The notes beneath the pieces were generated by a model, which ran no database searches, was not told the DNA's origin, and saw only the letters and a list, made by a program, of their open reading frames with translations. A program made the position numbers and the translations under genes. DNA of 64,000 nt from contig OY282352.1 of assembly GCA_958295495.1 (NCBI GenBank), forward strand, positions 2,852,001-2,916,000. The letters run 5' to 3'. Every line of letters begins with the position of its first letter. Position 1 is the first letter of the stretch. Below, piece by piece: positions 50,394 through 61,700 of this stretch. Source of the stretch: an uncultured Latescibacterota bacterium. Its GTDB lineage: Bacteria > Latescibacterota > UBA2968 > UBA8231.

Positions 50394-51425
50394 ATGGCAA
50401 AGCCGTCCCACATCCTCCGCGAGCATACTCCACTCGCCCCTCTCACCACTATGGGCCTCGGCGGTCCGGCGCGTTACTTGGCCGAGTGTACTTCCTTAGA
50501 CGCGATGCGTGCCTGCTTGACTTGGGCGGCGGCCGAGGGCCTGCCCGTGCAAGTGCTCGGCGGGGGCAGCAACGTGCTTTTTGCAGACGCAGGGTACAGC
50601 GGCTTGGTGCTCAAAGTGGGACTCTGCGGCATGGCGTTCAATGGCGCGACCGTCGAGGTCGCGGCTGGCGAGGATTGGGATGGCTTTGTCCGTTGCTGCG
50701 TGGAGCGCGGCTTGGCCGGCGTGGAGTGCCTTTCGGGCATCCCCGGGTCGGTGGGCGCGACGCCCATCCAAAACGTAGGCGCGTACGGCCAAGAAGTAAA
50801 AGAAACCATCGCACAAGTGCGCGCCCTCGACCGGCAGACCTTGGAGGAAATTGCGTTTGCCCCTGCCGAATGTGGCTTTGCTTACCGTCAGAGCCGCTTT
50901 AAGGGGGCCGACCGCGACCGCTTTATTGTGACCTCGGTGACGTATCGCTTGGATGCCAGCGGCCAGCCGCAAATCCGCTACCCGGAGCTAAGGCGGTACG
51001 TGAACGACGACCATCCGACCTTAGCCATTGTGCGGGACGCTGTGCTCGGGCTCCGCCGCGGCAAGTCCATGGTCATTGACCCGCAAGACCCCAACGCTCG
51101 GTCGGTCGGCTCCTTCTTCTTAAATCCAGTCATTGCCGCCGGAGCCTTTGCCGCATTGAAGGACCGCTATCCCAATGTCCCGCACTTTCCCGATCCGGCT
51201 GGCGTCAAGGTGCCGGCCGCTTGGCTCGTGGAGCAGGCCGGATTTCACAAGGGGCTGCAAAGGGGTGAGGTTGGCATCTCAGAGCGACACGCGCTGGCTT
51301 TGGTAAATCGCGGCGGCACGACCCGCGAAATCCTCGCCTTGGCCGGTGAGATTCGGGACGCGGTGGAGCAAACCTTTGGGATTCGTTTGGAGCGGGAGCC
51401 GGTGTTGGTGGCGGCGGGGGGATGA
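50394..51425 (+). CDS. murB: UDP-N-acetylenolpyruvoylglucosamine reductase
   Basis: Protein of 343 aa from the ATG at 50394, where MurB homology starts (HTPLAPLTTMGLGGPARYLA); in-frame starts upstream at 50313 and 50361 are not needed. FAD motifs: VLGGGSNVLFADAG and GIPGSVGATPIQNVGAYGQE. YRQSRFK and the catalytic GSFFLNP serine region complete a type I MurB. It makes UDP-MurNAc. Its stop overlaps the hsdR ATG by 4 bp, which is odd for a housekeeping/restriction pair. Confidence 0.93.
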   Translation: MAKPSHILREHTPLAPLTTMGLGGPARYLAECTSLDAMRACLTWAAAEGLPVQVLGGGSNVLFADAGYSGLVLKVGLCGMAFNGATVEVAAGEDWDGFVRCCVERGLAGVECLSGIPGSVGATPIQNVGAYGQEVKETIAQVRALDRQTLEEIAFAPAECGFAYRQSRFKGADRDRFIVTSVTYRLDASGQPQIRYPELRRYVNDDHPTLAIVRDAVLGLRRGKSMVIDPQDPNARSVGSFFLNPVIAAGAFAALKDRYPNVPHFPDPAGVKVPAAWLVEQAGFHKGLQRGEVGISERHALALVNRGGTTREILALAGEIRDAVEQTFGIRLEREPVLVAAGG

Positions 51426-53941
51426 ACGAGGCTACCGCGCGCCTTAAAATCAACCAGTGGCTCGAAAACGCTGGTTGGCGATTCTTCGACGACGATGATG
51501 GACGAGCCAATATCCGCTTGGAGGCGCGTGTCCCGCTCAAGCGCGACGATCTCGAGCGTTTGGGCGACGATTTTGAGCGTTCCGGCCGAGGGTTCGTCGA
51601 TTTCCTGCTCCTCGACGACCGGGGCTTTCCCCTGATCGTGTTGGAGGCCAAATCCGCGGACAAAGACCCACTAGTCGGCAAGGAGCAGGCGCGCCGCTAC
51701 GCCCGCTCGCTAAACTGCCGCTTCGTCATCCTTTCCAACGGCAATCTGCACTACTTCTGGGACCTAGAGCGCGGCAATCCGCATATCATCACGGCGTTTC
51801 CGTCGCCGGACTCGGTGGAGGGGTACAAACAGGTCGCCCCCAATCCGCAGCGCCTGATCGATGAACGGGTCGGCACCGACTACATCGTCCTCGCGCAGCG
51901 ACCCAACTATGCGGCCGAGGCCGGGTGGCGCAACGAGGCCGAGCGCCTCGGCTACATCCAGACGCACGGTCTGCGCTTTTTGCGCGACTATCAGGTGGGA
52001 GCGATCCACCGTTTGCAGCGGGCAGTCCGAGACGGGCGCGACCGATTCTTGTTTGAGATGGCCACCGGCACCGGCAAGACGCTAGTGGCCGCGGCCGTCA
52101 TTAAGCTGTTTCTCCGCACTGGCAACGCCCGCCGCGTCCTCTTCTTGGTAGATCGCCTGGAGTTGGAAGACCAAGCGGCGAGCAAGTCCTTTGTCCCGTA
52201 TTTGGCACGCGACTTCGACGCGGTCATCTACAAGGAAAAACGCGACGACTGGCGTCGGGCGCACATTGTGGTCTCCACCGTTCAAGCGCTGCTGTTCAAC
52301 AATAAGTACCAGTCGCTGTTTTCGCCCACGGACTTCGATTTGGTGATTTCGGACGAGGCGCATCGGTCCATCAGCGGCAATGCCCGCGCGGTATTCGATT
52401 ACTTCGTCGGGTACAAGCTGGGGCTGACTGCGACGCCCCGAGACTACCTCAGAGGCACTCATGCGACCGACCCGCGCGAGGTGGAGCGCCGGTTGCTGCT
52501 CGATACCTACCGCACCTTCGGCTGCGAGCGCGGCGAGCCGACGTTCCGCTACTCGCTGCTCGACGGGGTGCGCGATGGGCATTTGATCAACCCTCGGGTC
52601 GTTGACGTGCGAACCGAGGTGACCACCCAACTTCTCGCCGACAAAGGTTTTGTGGTGTCTTTCGCCGATGGCGAAGGAGAGCAGCAAGAGGAGGCGTTCA
52701 AAAGACGCGATTTCGAGCGAGCGTTCTTCTCGGAAGCCACCAACGCGGTCTTCTGCCGGACCTTCTTAAAGCACGCGCTCCGCGATCCGATCAGCGGGGA
52801 GATCGGGAAGTCCATCGTCTTCGCAGTGAGCCAGACCCACGCGGCCAAGCTAACGCAGCTATTCAACGAGATAGCCGACCGCATGTTTCCGGGCCGGTAC
52901 CGGTCGGACTTTGCCGTCCAAGTCACGTCGCACGTTTCGGACGCCCAGCAATTCGCGGTCAACTTTGCCAACAACAACCTCTTGGGGTCCGGCAACTTCA
53001 GGGACAATTACCGGACGAGCAAGGCGCGGGTATGCGTAACCGTCGGCATGATGACCACTGGCTACGACTGCACCGACATTCTCAACTTGGGCCTGTTCAG
53101 GCCGATATTCTCGCCGACGGACTTCGTCCAGATCAAGGGGCGCGGCACGCGGAAACACAACTTCCTCGACCAGATGATAGGGCACCGCGCCGCAGGTGCC
53201 GCCGAGACGGAGAAGACCACATTCAAGCTGTTCGACTTATTCGGCAACTGCGCGTACTTCGAGACTGAGTTCAACTACGACGAGGTATTGGACTTGCCGC
53301 GGTTGCTAGGTAAGGGTAGCGGGGACGGGGATGACCCAAGGTCGGTTGTATATGCCGGTGCCTATGAGCACTTGGGAAGCGACTTCCTCTCGACGATTGA
53401 GCAAGAGCAGGTCGGGTCCGAGGGGATGCGAGTTGACCGGATGTTCTTCGACCGCTTTGCCGACGAAGTGCGCGAAGACGACTTCATTGCCCAAGCCGTT
53501 GAAGCGGGCCAATGGGATCGCGCTATCGACTATGTAAATCGGGAAGTCTTTGACAAGCCCGAGGAGTACTACACGCTCGCCAAGCTGCGCCAAGCCGCTG
53601 CGGTGGATCGTCGCGTGAGCTTGCGCGAGATACTGGAGAAGGTCTTTGACCTCATCCCGCGTTTTAAGTCCAGAGACGAGTTGCTCGAAGAGGAGTTCGC
53701 CAAATTCGTCGCGGATCACAAGCCCAACGAAGCTGAGTCCATAGCGGCGATCCGGGCGTACTTCAAGGCGTATCTGACCAGCGGCCGGACCCGAGACATC
53801 ATCGAGAATCGGAGCTTCACTGAGCTAGCGACCAATTCGGCTTTTTCCTCCCGCGACTTCCGCACGGTGCCGGAGCCATACCGCGCTCTCGTTCCCGAGT
53901 ATGTCAAGGATTACGTGTCTCTTAATCAGTTCATTGTTTAG
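51422..53941 (+). CDS. hsdR: type I restriction enzyme R subunit
   Basis: Protein of 839 aa. The N-terminal nuclease has VDFLLLDDRGFPLIVLEAKS (D...ExK). The SF2 helicase/translocase has Walker A MATGTGKTLVAAA, motif Ia VDRLELEDQA, DEAH box ISDEAHRSI, motif III LTATP and motif VI region QIKGRGTRKH. The C-terminal helical domain binds the methylase core. It cuts unmethylated DNA after translocation. It overlaps murB by 4 bp and is followed by fic and the hsdM-hsdS fusion. Confidence 0.9.
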   Translation: MNEATARLKINQWLENAGWRFFDDDDGRANIRLEARVPLKRDDLERLGDDFERSGRGFVDFLLLDDRGFPLIVLEAKSADKDPLVGKEQARRYARSLNCRFVILSNGNLHYFWDLERGNPHIITAFPSPDSVEGYKQVAPNPQRLIDERVGTDYIVLAQRPNYAAEAGWRNEAERLGYIQTHGLRFLRDYQVGAIHRLQRAVRDGRDRFLFEMATGTGKTLVAAAVIKLFLRTGNARRVLFLVDRLELEDQAASKSFVPYLARDFDAVIYKEKRDDWRRAHIVVSTVQALLFNNKYQSLFSPTDFDLVISDEAHRSISGNARAVFDYFVGYKLGLTATPRDYLRGTHATDPREVERRLLLDTYRTFGCERGEPTFRYSLLDGVRDGHLINPRVVDVRTEVTTQLLADKGFVVSFADGEGEQQEEAFKRRDFERAFFSEATNAVFCRTFLKHALRDPISGEIGKSIVFAVSQTHAAKLTQLFNEIADRMFPGRYRSDFAVQVTSHVSDAQQFAVNFANNNLLGSGNFRDNYRTSKARVCVTVGMMTTGYDCTDILNLGLFRPIFSPTDFVQIKGRGTRKHNFLDQMIGHRAAGAAETEKTTFKLFDLFGNCAYFETEFNYDEVLDLPRLLGKGSGDGDDPRSVVYAGAYEHLGSDFLSTIEQEQVGSEGMRVDRMFFDRFADEVREDDFIAQAVEAGQWDRAIDYVNREVFDKPEEYYTLAKLRQAAAVDRRVSLREILEKVFDLIPRFKSRDELLEEEFAKFVADHKPNEAESIAAIRAYFKAYLTSGRTRDIIENRSFTELATNSAFSSRDFRTVPEPYRALVPEYVKDYVSLNQFIV

Positions 53942-54045
53942 GAAACTTTGGGCTGCGACCAATTTGGCTTTCTCATCCGCGATTAACTGATTTATCCAGA
54001 AAAATAGTGAACGGAACCCATTTTTCCCGGTTTATTCACGGATAT

Positions 54046-54074
54046 TTGACAATATATAGTGAATGCGATACAAT
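54046..54074 (+). promoter_or_regulatory. consensus sigma-70 promoter of fic, with inverted repeat
   Basis: TTGACA (54046-54051), 17-bp spacer, TACAAT (54069-54074). ATTCAC (54034-54039) and GTGAAT (54059-54064) form an inverted repeat across it, and ATAGTGAA recurs at 54004 and 54056. Transcription would start at about 54081, the fic ATG, giving a leaderless message. It likely also drives hsdM-hsdS. Confidence 0.7.
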
Positions 54075-54080
54075 GACGAC

Positions 54081-54971
54081 ATGGCGACCACACATCCGAT
54101 AAGAAACCGCATCCAGGTCCTGAAACGGGCGTACGATACCTTGCGCCAAGGCAAGGAATCGCTGCTGTTGATGATTGACGAAGTGGAGATACCCGAGAGC
54201 GTGTACAACTCGAACGCGATTGAGAATTCAACCCTTACACTTGAGGAGACAGAGCGAATCCTGTTGGAGCAGATGTTGTCCCGAAATGTGTCTGTGCGGG
54301 AAGTATTTGAGGCGAAAAATCTAGCCCGCGTCACGGAATACAAGCGCACCAAAGCTAAAGATAGCGAGCTGAACAAAGCCCTGATACTGCTCTTACATGA
54401 GATGCTCATCGGCGGCATTAATGATGCCATTGCCGGCCGCTTTCGCCAGCAGGGGGAATACGTGCGGGTGGGTACTCATATCGCGCCGGCACCCGAACAT
54501 GTGGAGCGCATGATAGATGACATTCTCGTCGAGTATTCCAGCGATCTCGGCACCTATTTCCTCGATAAAATTGCCCGATTTCACTTGGATTTTGAGGCCA
54601 TCCATCCCTTTTGCGACGGCAATGGCCGCTTGGGGCGGGTTCTCATCAATTTTCAACTCCTCCAGCACGGACTGCCGCGCCTTATTATCCGCAACTCGGA
54701 AAAGGAGCGGTACTATCGGGCGTTTAGGAACTATGAGGACCGCCAAACGACTAGGGCGATGGAAGATATTCTGGCGTTGGGGCTCGTGGAGTCGCTACAC
54801 AAGAGATTGAGCTATTTACAGGGGGAGGCCATTATCCGGCTATCAGACTATATCAAGCAGCATGGGCTCTCAGCACCTGCGGTCACTAACGCCGCCCGTC
54901 GCCAGACTATTCCCGCTTTTCGCGAAAAGGGGGTGTGGAAAATTGGGGCGGAATTCGTTTACCGGACCTAG
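54081..54971 (+). CDS. Fic-domain protein (AMPylase-like)
   Basis: Protein of 296 aa from the ATG at 54081; an upstream ATG at 54063 lies inside the promoter. SNAIENSTLTLEE near residue 45 matches the inhibitory [ST]xxxE[GN] motif of class II Fic proteins. The catalytic loop is HPFCDGNGRLGR (HxFx[DE]GNGRxxR). A C-terminal winged helix (LSDYIKQHGLSAPAVTNAAR) could bind DNA. Fic enzymes transfer AMP or other groups to protein hydroxyls. Placed between hsdR and hsdM, as Fic or other toxins often are in type I loci. The stop is 1 bp before hsdM. Confidence 0.88.
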   Translation: MATTHPIRNRIQVLKRAYDTLRQGKESLLLMIDEVEIPESVYNSNAIENSTLTLEETERILLEQMLSRNVSVREVFEAKNLARVTEYKRTKAKDSELNKALILLLHEMLIGGINDAIAGRFRQQGEYVRVGTHIAPAPEHVERMIDDILVEYSSDLGTYFLDKIARFHLDFEAIHPFCDGNGRLGRVLINFQLLQHGLPRLIIRNSEKERYYRAFRNYEDRQTTRAMEDILALGLVESLHKRLSYLQGEAIIRLSDYIKQHGLSAPAVTNAARRQTIPAFREKGVWKIGAEFVYRT

Positions 54972-56671
54972 TATGCTCGACGCCGAAACCAAACGCCGCA
55001 TTGACACGGCCCGCGACATCCTCGTGGGCAAGGTGCCCGACCCGAAAAGCCAGGTGGAGCAGATCACCATCGCGCTCATCTACAAGTTCATGGACGACAT
55101 CGACGCCGAGAGCGAGGAGTTGGGCGGGCAGCGCACGTTTTTTGCCGGCGACTTTGCCGGCTATGGTTGGGCCAAGCTGATGCGCGCCGGCTTGGGCGGT
55201 CACGAAATGTTGAATCTGTATGCCGAAGCGATTACCCGGATGCCGGAAAACCCGGGCATTCCGCCGCTGTTTCGCGACATCTTCAACAACGCCTATTTGC
55301 CCTACCGCGACCCGGAGACTTTGCGCGCCTTCCTCAAGGTCATCGACGAGTTCGCGTACGATCACAGCGAGCGGTTGGGCGATGCCTTTGAATATCTGCT
55401 CTCGGTCCTCGGCTCGCAGGGCGACGCCGGGCAGTTTCGCACGCCGCGTCACATCATTGACTTCATTGTCGCCGTCATTGGCCCTAAGAAAGACGAAACC
55501 GTGCTCGACCCGGCCTGCGGCACGGCCGGGTTCTTGATTTCGTCGTACAAGCACATTCTCAAGGCCAATGCCGACGACGAGGGCAACAGTACGCTGACGC
55601 CGGACGAAAAAGGGGCACTCGCGGCCAACTTCAGAGGCTATGACATCTCGCCCGATATGGTGCGGCTGTCGCTGGTGAATCTGTATCTGCACGGCTTTGT
55701 CGAGCCGCATATTGCCGAATACGATACCCTGACCAGCGAGGAGCGTTGGAACGAGTATGACGACGTGATTTTGGCTAATCCGCCGTTTATGTCGCCGAAA
55801 GGGGGCATCCGTCCGCATCGTCGCTTTTCGGTGCAATCCAAGCGCAGCGAAGTGCTGTTTGTCGATTACATTGCCGAACATTTGACGCCTGCGGGGCGCG
55901 CCGGTGTCATTGTGCCGGAGGGCATTATCTTTCAGAGCCAGACTGCCCATAAGCAGTTGCGAAAGCTGTTGGTTGAAGACTATCTCGTCGCGGTGGTCTC
56001 GCTGCCGGCGGGCGTGTTTCAGCCTTATTCGGGGGTTAAGACTTCGGTGCTGATACTGGACAAAGCGCTGGCGAAAAAGGCGGACGGCATCGCCTTTTTT
56101 AAGGTGGCAAACGATGGGTTTGATTTGGGGGCGCAGCGGCGGGAGATTGACGAGAATGATTTGCCGAAGGTGAAGGAGGAGCTTGGCGAATATCTGGGAC
56201 GGCTGCGGGCGGGGGAAGCGGTGGACGCCTCCCGAGTCGCAGAACAAGACGTGCAGTACACAACGGAGCGCGGGTTGGTCGTTGGGAAAGATCGGGTCGC
56301 GGAGGGTGGGGAGTATAATTTGAGCGGGGAGCGGTATCGGGAAACGGTTAATTACGCCAGTATGAAGTGGCCGATGGTGGAATTGAGGGATATTTGCGAT
56401 GATATTTTGAGCGGCGGTACACCGTCAACAAAGAATGAAGCTTACTGGAACGGCGATATTCCATGGATTACAAGTGCAGACATAGTGAATATCAAGACAG
56501 CGAAACCGCGAAAATACATCACGGAAGAAGCCATCAGAGAATCGGCCACTAACTTAATCAAAAAAGGGAATGTCATAGTCGTAACAAGAGTTGGGCTAGG
56601 GAAATTATTCAGGAATGATTTCGACGTTTGCATAAGCCAAGATTCCCAAGGGCTAATTTTGAATGATGCGG

Positions 56672-57736
56672 CTAAGTACACGACAGTAAAATGTGTTGAT
56701 GTTGTCGGTTGCGTTTAGGTTGGTCTCGTGCTTGGTGTATGATCTGTGTGAGTTGGTCTAATCCTTTTCGAAAGAGGCTTATGGCTGGTCGTCCATGTTT
56801 TTTTATGGGGATGGGTTTTCTCTGATGCAACCGCCGTCCTACCAACAGCGCCCATAGCAGCGTCCATGCCAGCAGTCCCAGCAGCAGGTGCAAGCGTTGG
56901 GGGTGGGTCAAATGGGTGTCTTCGAGGTTAAATCCTCTCGATTTCAAACAGGCAAACGTCGTTTCAATAGCCCAGCGTTGTCCATAGACGGCCAGCACCT
57001 GCTTGAGGTCAGTTCGGTTGGTGATGAGTAGGATGCGCTCGCCGCGGATGGGGCGGTGACACACCAAATTCAGGGTCAAGCCGTCATAGAGGGTGGTCTG
57101 TGGGTAGAATCGGGTCGTACCTCTCGGCATCCGTTCATTAAAAGTAGCCCCATAACGTCGCCGACCGTCGTCGAGCGTAAGCGACGTATTGCCGCGCAGA
57201 CGGATGACAAAATCGACCTGCTGCTCCAGCAAAAAGGCGAACCACGCTCGACCGATAAACTCGCGGTCGGCGACTAAACAGCATACGCGGGGATCAAGGT
57301 AGGCCAATACCTTCGTCAGGAGACGCTTGCGCTCTGAGGTGTTGGAGTTGCCCGGCTTTTGCAACGACTGATATACCAACGGAATCGAGACCCCCTGATA
57401 GACTAAGCCGACACACAACACATTCTGATCGGTGCGCCCCAATCGCCAATGGGTGCGATCCATAACTAAGAGTTGCGGTTGGCCGGGGCGAACGACCTTG
57501 GATACAATCAACTGCGTAAACACCGACGGTGAGACAGTGCTACTGAAAAAACGCTGGAGACGGCGATAGTGACTGTCAATCTGGGCCATCCCCGATAGGC
57601 TACACGCGAGTTTTTTCATATGGACCGAACGCACTTGAATCAGCGCACACACCAACCGACTGATCAGGTCGATACGGTGGCGCGTGAGGGATACCGACCC
57701 TTGCGTGAGGGCTTTTTTAATCGTATGAATAAGCAT
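56672..57736 (-). CDS. IS4-family transposase
   Basis: Protein of 354 aa from the ATG at 57736 (CAGGAGC upstream). DDE residues: LVMDRTHWRLG, CLVADREFIGRAWF, and the IS4 signature Y-2-R-3-E-6-K as YGQRWAIETTFACLK. Its stop codon lies within the terminal repeat. Intact, so the element may still be mobile. Confidence 0.92.
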   Translation of the reverse strand: MLIHTIKKALTQGSVSLTRHRIDLISRLVCALIQVRSVHMKKLACSLSGMAQIDSHYRRLQRFFSSTVSPSVFTQLIVSKVVRPGQPQLLVMDRTHWRLGRTDQNVLCVGLVYQGVSIPLVYQSLQKPGNSNTSERKRLLTKVLAYLDPRVCCLVADREFIGRAWFAFLLEQQVDFVIRLRGNTSLTLDDGRRRYGATFNERMPRGTTRFYPQTTLYDGLTLNLVCHRPIRGERILLITNRTDLKQVLAVYGQRWAIETTFACLKSRGFNLEDTHLTHPQRLHLLLGLLAWTLLWALLVGRRLHQRKPIPIKKHGRPAISLFRKGLDQLTQIIHQARDQPKRNRQHQHILLSCT

Positions 57737-57836
57737 GGTACAGCTCCTGTGTTTAGGATTTAGATGCAATCTGGCTGATTACAAATAAACCTAAAGCAGG
57801 GCTGTACCACAACTTAGATTACTGTCGTGTACTTAG
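56672..57836 (-). mobile_element. IS4-family insertion sequence, 1165 bp
   Basis: Perfect 18-bp terminal inverted repeats, CTAAGTACACGACAGTAA at 56672-56689 and its reverse complement at 57819-57836. They are flanked by the direct repeat ATGATGCGG (56663-56671 and 57837-57845). One transposase on the minus strand. Both ends and the duplication are perfect, so the insertion is recent. Confidence 0.95.
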
Positions 57837-58768
57837 ATGATGCGGTTAATGCAGACTATCTTGTGTATGTCCTCAAGGACAGGGTCAAGAATTTTAAGAA
57901 AGTTAGCCAAGGTTCAACGATACAAGGTGTCACAAAAAGACAGTTGTCAGAAATCCAAATTCCCTTGCCGCCACTGAAGGTGCAGCAGGAAATTGTCGCG
58001 GAGATTGAGGGCTATCAGCGGGTGATAGAGGGGGCGCGGGCGGTGGTGGAGAACTATCGGCCGCATGTTGTGGTTGATCCTGAGTGGGCGACGGTGGAAG
58101 TTGGAAAGGCCTGTATTGTGAATCCGCGAAAATCGGAACTCGCCGGACTTGATGAGGCGACGACCGTTTCATTCGTACCTATGGCAGATATGGGCGAAAA
58201 TACAATGTATTTTCGCCCCAAAGGATGCAAATACCTGAAAGAGATTGGTTCCAGCTATACCTATTTCAAAGACGACGATGTGCTGATTGCAAAAGTGACG
58301 CCGTGCTTTGAAAACGGTAAAGCCGGTATTGCCAAAGGGCTATACAATGGGATCGGCTTTGGATCGAGTGAGTTTTATGTTTTGAGGCCATCGGAGGCCG
58401 CGCTTTCCGAATGGATATTTCTGTGCGTAGCTACTCCCGCTTTCCGTGCGTGGGCGACGCCAAAAATGACCGGAACTGGCGGACTACAACGGGTGCCAAG
58501 GTCAGCCGTAGAGAATTACAAGATTCCACTCCCCTCCTTGGCAACTCAGCAAAAAATAGTTGCCGAAATCGAAGCCGAGCGGGCTCTCGTTGCCGCCAAT
58601 CGGGAATTGGTGGAGCGGATGGAAGAAAGGGTACAAGCGACGATTGGGCAGGTGTGGAGCGGTCAATCTGCCGGGATAACATCAGATGAATAGGTATATT
58701 TCTCATATCTCAGAACGGCAAGTTCCGGTAATTCTTGAAATTCTTTTTAGTGAGGTTTCTACAATCAA

Positions 58769-61700
58769 ATGAGACACATTCCCACATCCTTGTATATTGA
58801 TACGGAGGTATTCAAGCGCCAAGGATTGCGTTTGGATACTGGCGATTTTAAATCACTGAAGGACACATTCGTCAAGGGAGGACTACGTTTATTGATTCCG
58901 GCCATGATGGAACGTGAGCTTCTTCGGCACTATCAGACGCAGGCTAAAGAATGTGCGGACGCAGTTCACAAGGCACAACAGAAGCACCCTATGCCATTCT
59001 TGGAAATGTGGACGCCACGGCCTGAAAAAGAGGTTATAGATGAATGTTTCAATGAGCTTAAATCACAGTGGGAGCAGTTCAAGTCACATTTCGTTGTTGA
59101 GGAGCTTCCACTTGTTGGGGACATCGACCGCGTCGTGGGTTGGTATTTTTCGGTTGAGCCACCATTTTCTGAGAAGAAGAATAAGGAATTTCCCGACGCC
59201 TTTATTCTGAGTGCGCTAGAATCATACCACAATGACCATAAGGCAAACATCGCTGTGGTGAGTGGGGATGGCGACTTTGGTACATCCTGCAAGGTTAGGA
59301 GTTACATAGATCACTTTGACAGTCTCAAAAAATATGCCAACGCGTTCAAACCCGAACTCACAAGGGAGCAGTATTTAATCGAGGAACCTGTCGATCCGAC
59401 TCAATCGATTGTCACCGAGGATTTGCAGGAGCTAAAAGCCATATTAGGTAGAGGAGCTGATGCTACTCAGGTCGAAATTGATCGAGTGATAAAGCTATTA
59501 CAATCTCGTGGCGAAAACTATCGCTATTTCTTTAATAATGCAGATGAGCCGATGTGGATTCCTTATCTGAAGGCCAGTGGACTATTGGACAATCTTCCGG
59601 AAGTTGAACGAACTGAAGGTGGAAGTTTAAAGATTCCTGACTGGCCACCGATTTACTATCTCGAGAGAGTCTGTGACTCAGCTCATGAGGAAGTCTTTAC
59701 CATATTGGAAGGACTACCTGAAAACACTAATCCACTTGTGCTTGAAGAAATTTTGACCATAGTTCTAAAGTCGGACGATACGAATGACCTGATGCGTCTC
59801 TCTGAGAAAATTCTGGCCTTCGTAGATCATTCTCAATGGGGCCATGAGAAAATCATACAACTAGTTGATAGGCTTTCGCTTATGGACAGGCGTTTCGGCG
59901 GATTTTCAGAACCATTTTTACTCAAGGTAGTTGAGTTCCAACCCGACCAGCAAGCCGAAGATAAACAGGCCCGCCGCAAAGCGAATCCCGAAGATTGGAC
60001 AACTCGTTTGGAGCCACGACCACGCTTTGACGAGTGGGAGTATTATCAAATACTGGAAAAAGGTGTCCGACCTTTGGCAGAGCGAGAACCTTACCCAACA
60101 GCTCGAATATTGCTTGATGCCACCGCGACCATGATACGCCTATTCTATCAGGACGAGCTTGAAGAAAACAGCAGTAGTGATCTTTCAATTTTTTGGTGTC
60201 AGCGCATAAACAGATCTAGCAGGGATTATCAGGACTTAAGAGAAAGTCTTGTTCATACTCTAACATTCGCCTGTGAAAAAGTCTATGAGAAGACACCGGA
60301 ATCTGTATCGGCACTGGATCAGGCGTTGCGGAACCAGCGTTGGGGTATTTTCACACGCATACGCCAGCATCTTTACGCGCTACATATAAATGAACAGACT
60401 AAGCCTTGGATTCGCGAGATGATTCTCACTCATGAAGACTACGATAAACGGGAGCATCACTTTGAGTTTCAGCGTATGATTCGTCTCGCATGTGAGAACT
60501 TCGGTGCTGATCTGCTCTCCGAGACTGAAAAGGAGAGGATATTTGATGCTGTTCTTCGCGGACCATCGAGACAGGTTTTTCAGAACTGGGCAGGAGATAG
60601 TTTTACCGAAGAATTATTTGAAGAACGGAAACGCTATTTCCACAGAAAGCAACTAAATCCATTTGCTTCAGTACTATTTGGCAAATATGGCGGATACTTT
60701 GAAAAGCTAAAGACGGAAGAAGAAAAGTCGATTACGGGTGATGATTATGAGCCTTATGAGTCAGAAGGCGTGAAGATGGGAGAGAAGCGTAGTCCGAAGC
60801 CGATTGAAGAACTAAAAAAATCGTCAGACGAGGAAATCCTATCGTTCTTGAACGAATGGGAAAACGTTCATCGCGATCCTGACGAATGGTGGGTAGACAT
60901 CAACTTTGAAGGACTTGCTGAGGCATTTCAATCGATTTTCAAAGAAATTATCATACTTGACGAATCGCGGCTACAGTTCTGGATCGAAAATCGGGACCGG
61001 TTGGAACGACCTATCTATGTCAAGGCGATAGTATCTGCTATTCACGAGCAAGTGAAACTCAAGCAATTTGACAAACTCGATCAATGGTTTGATCTATGCG
61101 AATGGATCTTGGCCCATCCCGACCAGCCAAATGAAGAAGGTATCAATCGCAGCGATGTATCCAGAGAGCATCCAAGTTGGCAAAGTTCGCGTCGAGCGGT
61201 AGGAGACTTCGTAGGGATGTGCCTAGAGAAGGATATCAATGTCCCAATCTCAGGGCGTCAGCGTCTCGCCTCTCTGTTGGATAAGCTTTGCACCCAATAC
61301 GACAGGCGACTAGATGAGGATGAGCCAGTTCTTCTGAATCGAGACGACCAACTAACCGAAGCTATCAATAATACACGAAGTATGGCACTGGAGCACTTGG
61401 TCGATTTCGGTTATTGGATACGCCGCCAATCGGAGGACGATCAAGCAGATACACCTGAAGTTTTTACCATCCTCGAAAAACGACTCAGTTCAGAATGCAA
61501 GTACTCACTGACACTGCCTGAGTATGCCATCCTTGGACTGAATTATGGCCGTATCTGCTATTTGAATCGAGAGTGGGCGGTTCGGCATAAGAATGATCTT
61601 CTTCCGCAGGAGAAACTACTGGCATGGACGGAAGCCTTTGGAAATTTCCTCCGGTATAATCGGCCATACAAACAGGACTTTGATATTGTCCGGGACGACA

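Larger units (their letters stand above)
54973..58693 (+). pseudogene. type I methylase-specificity fusion (hsdM-hsdS) split by an IS
   Basis: HsdM part: N-terminal helices (YKFMDDIDAESEELG), SAM motif VLDPACGTAGFL, catalytic ILANPPFMSPK. At about residue 455 the frame passes straight from GGEYNLSGERYRE into an HsdS-like start (MKWPMVELRDICDDILSGGT). The IS4 element at 56672-57836 interrupts the first recognition domain. Removing it and one copy of the 9-bp target duplication restores GLILNDAVNADYLVYVLKD in frame, giving 848 residues. After the insertion come the first conserved helix (IPLPPLKVQQEIVAEIEGY), the second recognition domain and the closing helix (IPLPSLATQQKIVAEIEAE). Without intact specificity the system is probably inactive. 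Confidence 0.9.

Noticed and set aside
54907..56247. 446-codon open frame on the minus strand
   Set aside because: It mirrors hsdM codon for codon, has no domain pattern, and hsdM motifs on the plus strand are unmistakable.
58737..58767. TTGAAA...TACAAT as promoter of the PIN-domain gene
   Set aside because: Spacer is 19 bp and the -10 box ends 1 bp before the ATG, so transcription would begin inside the gene.
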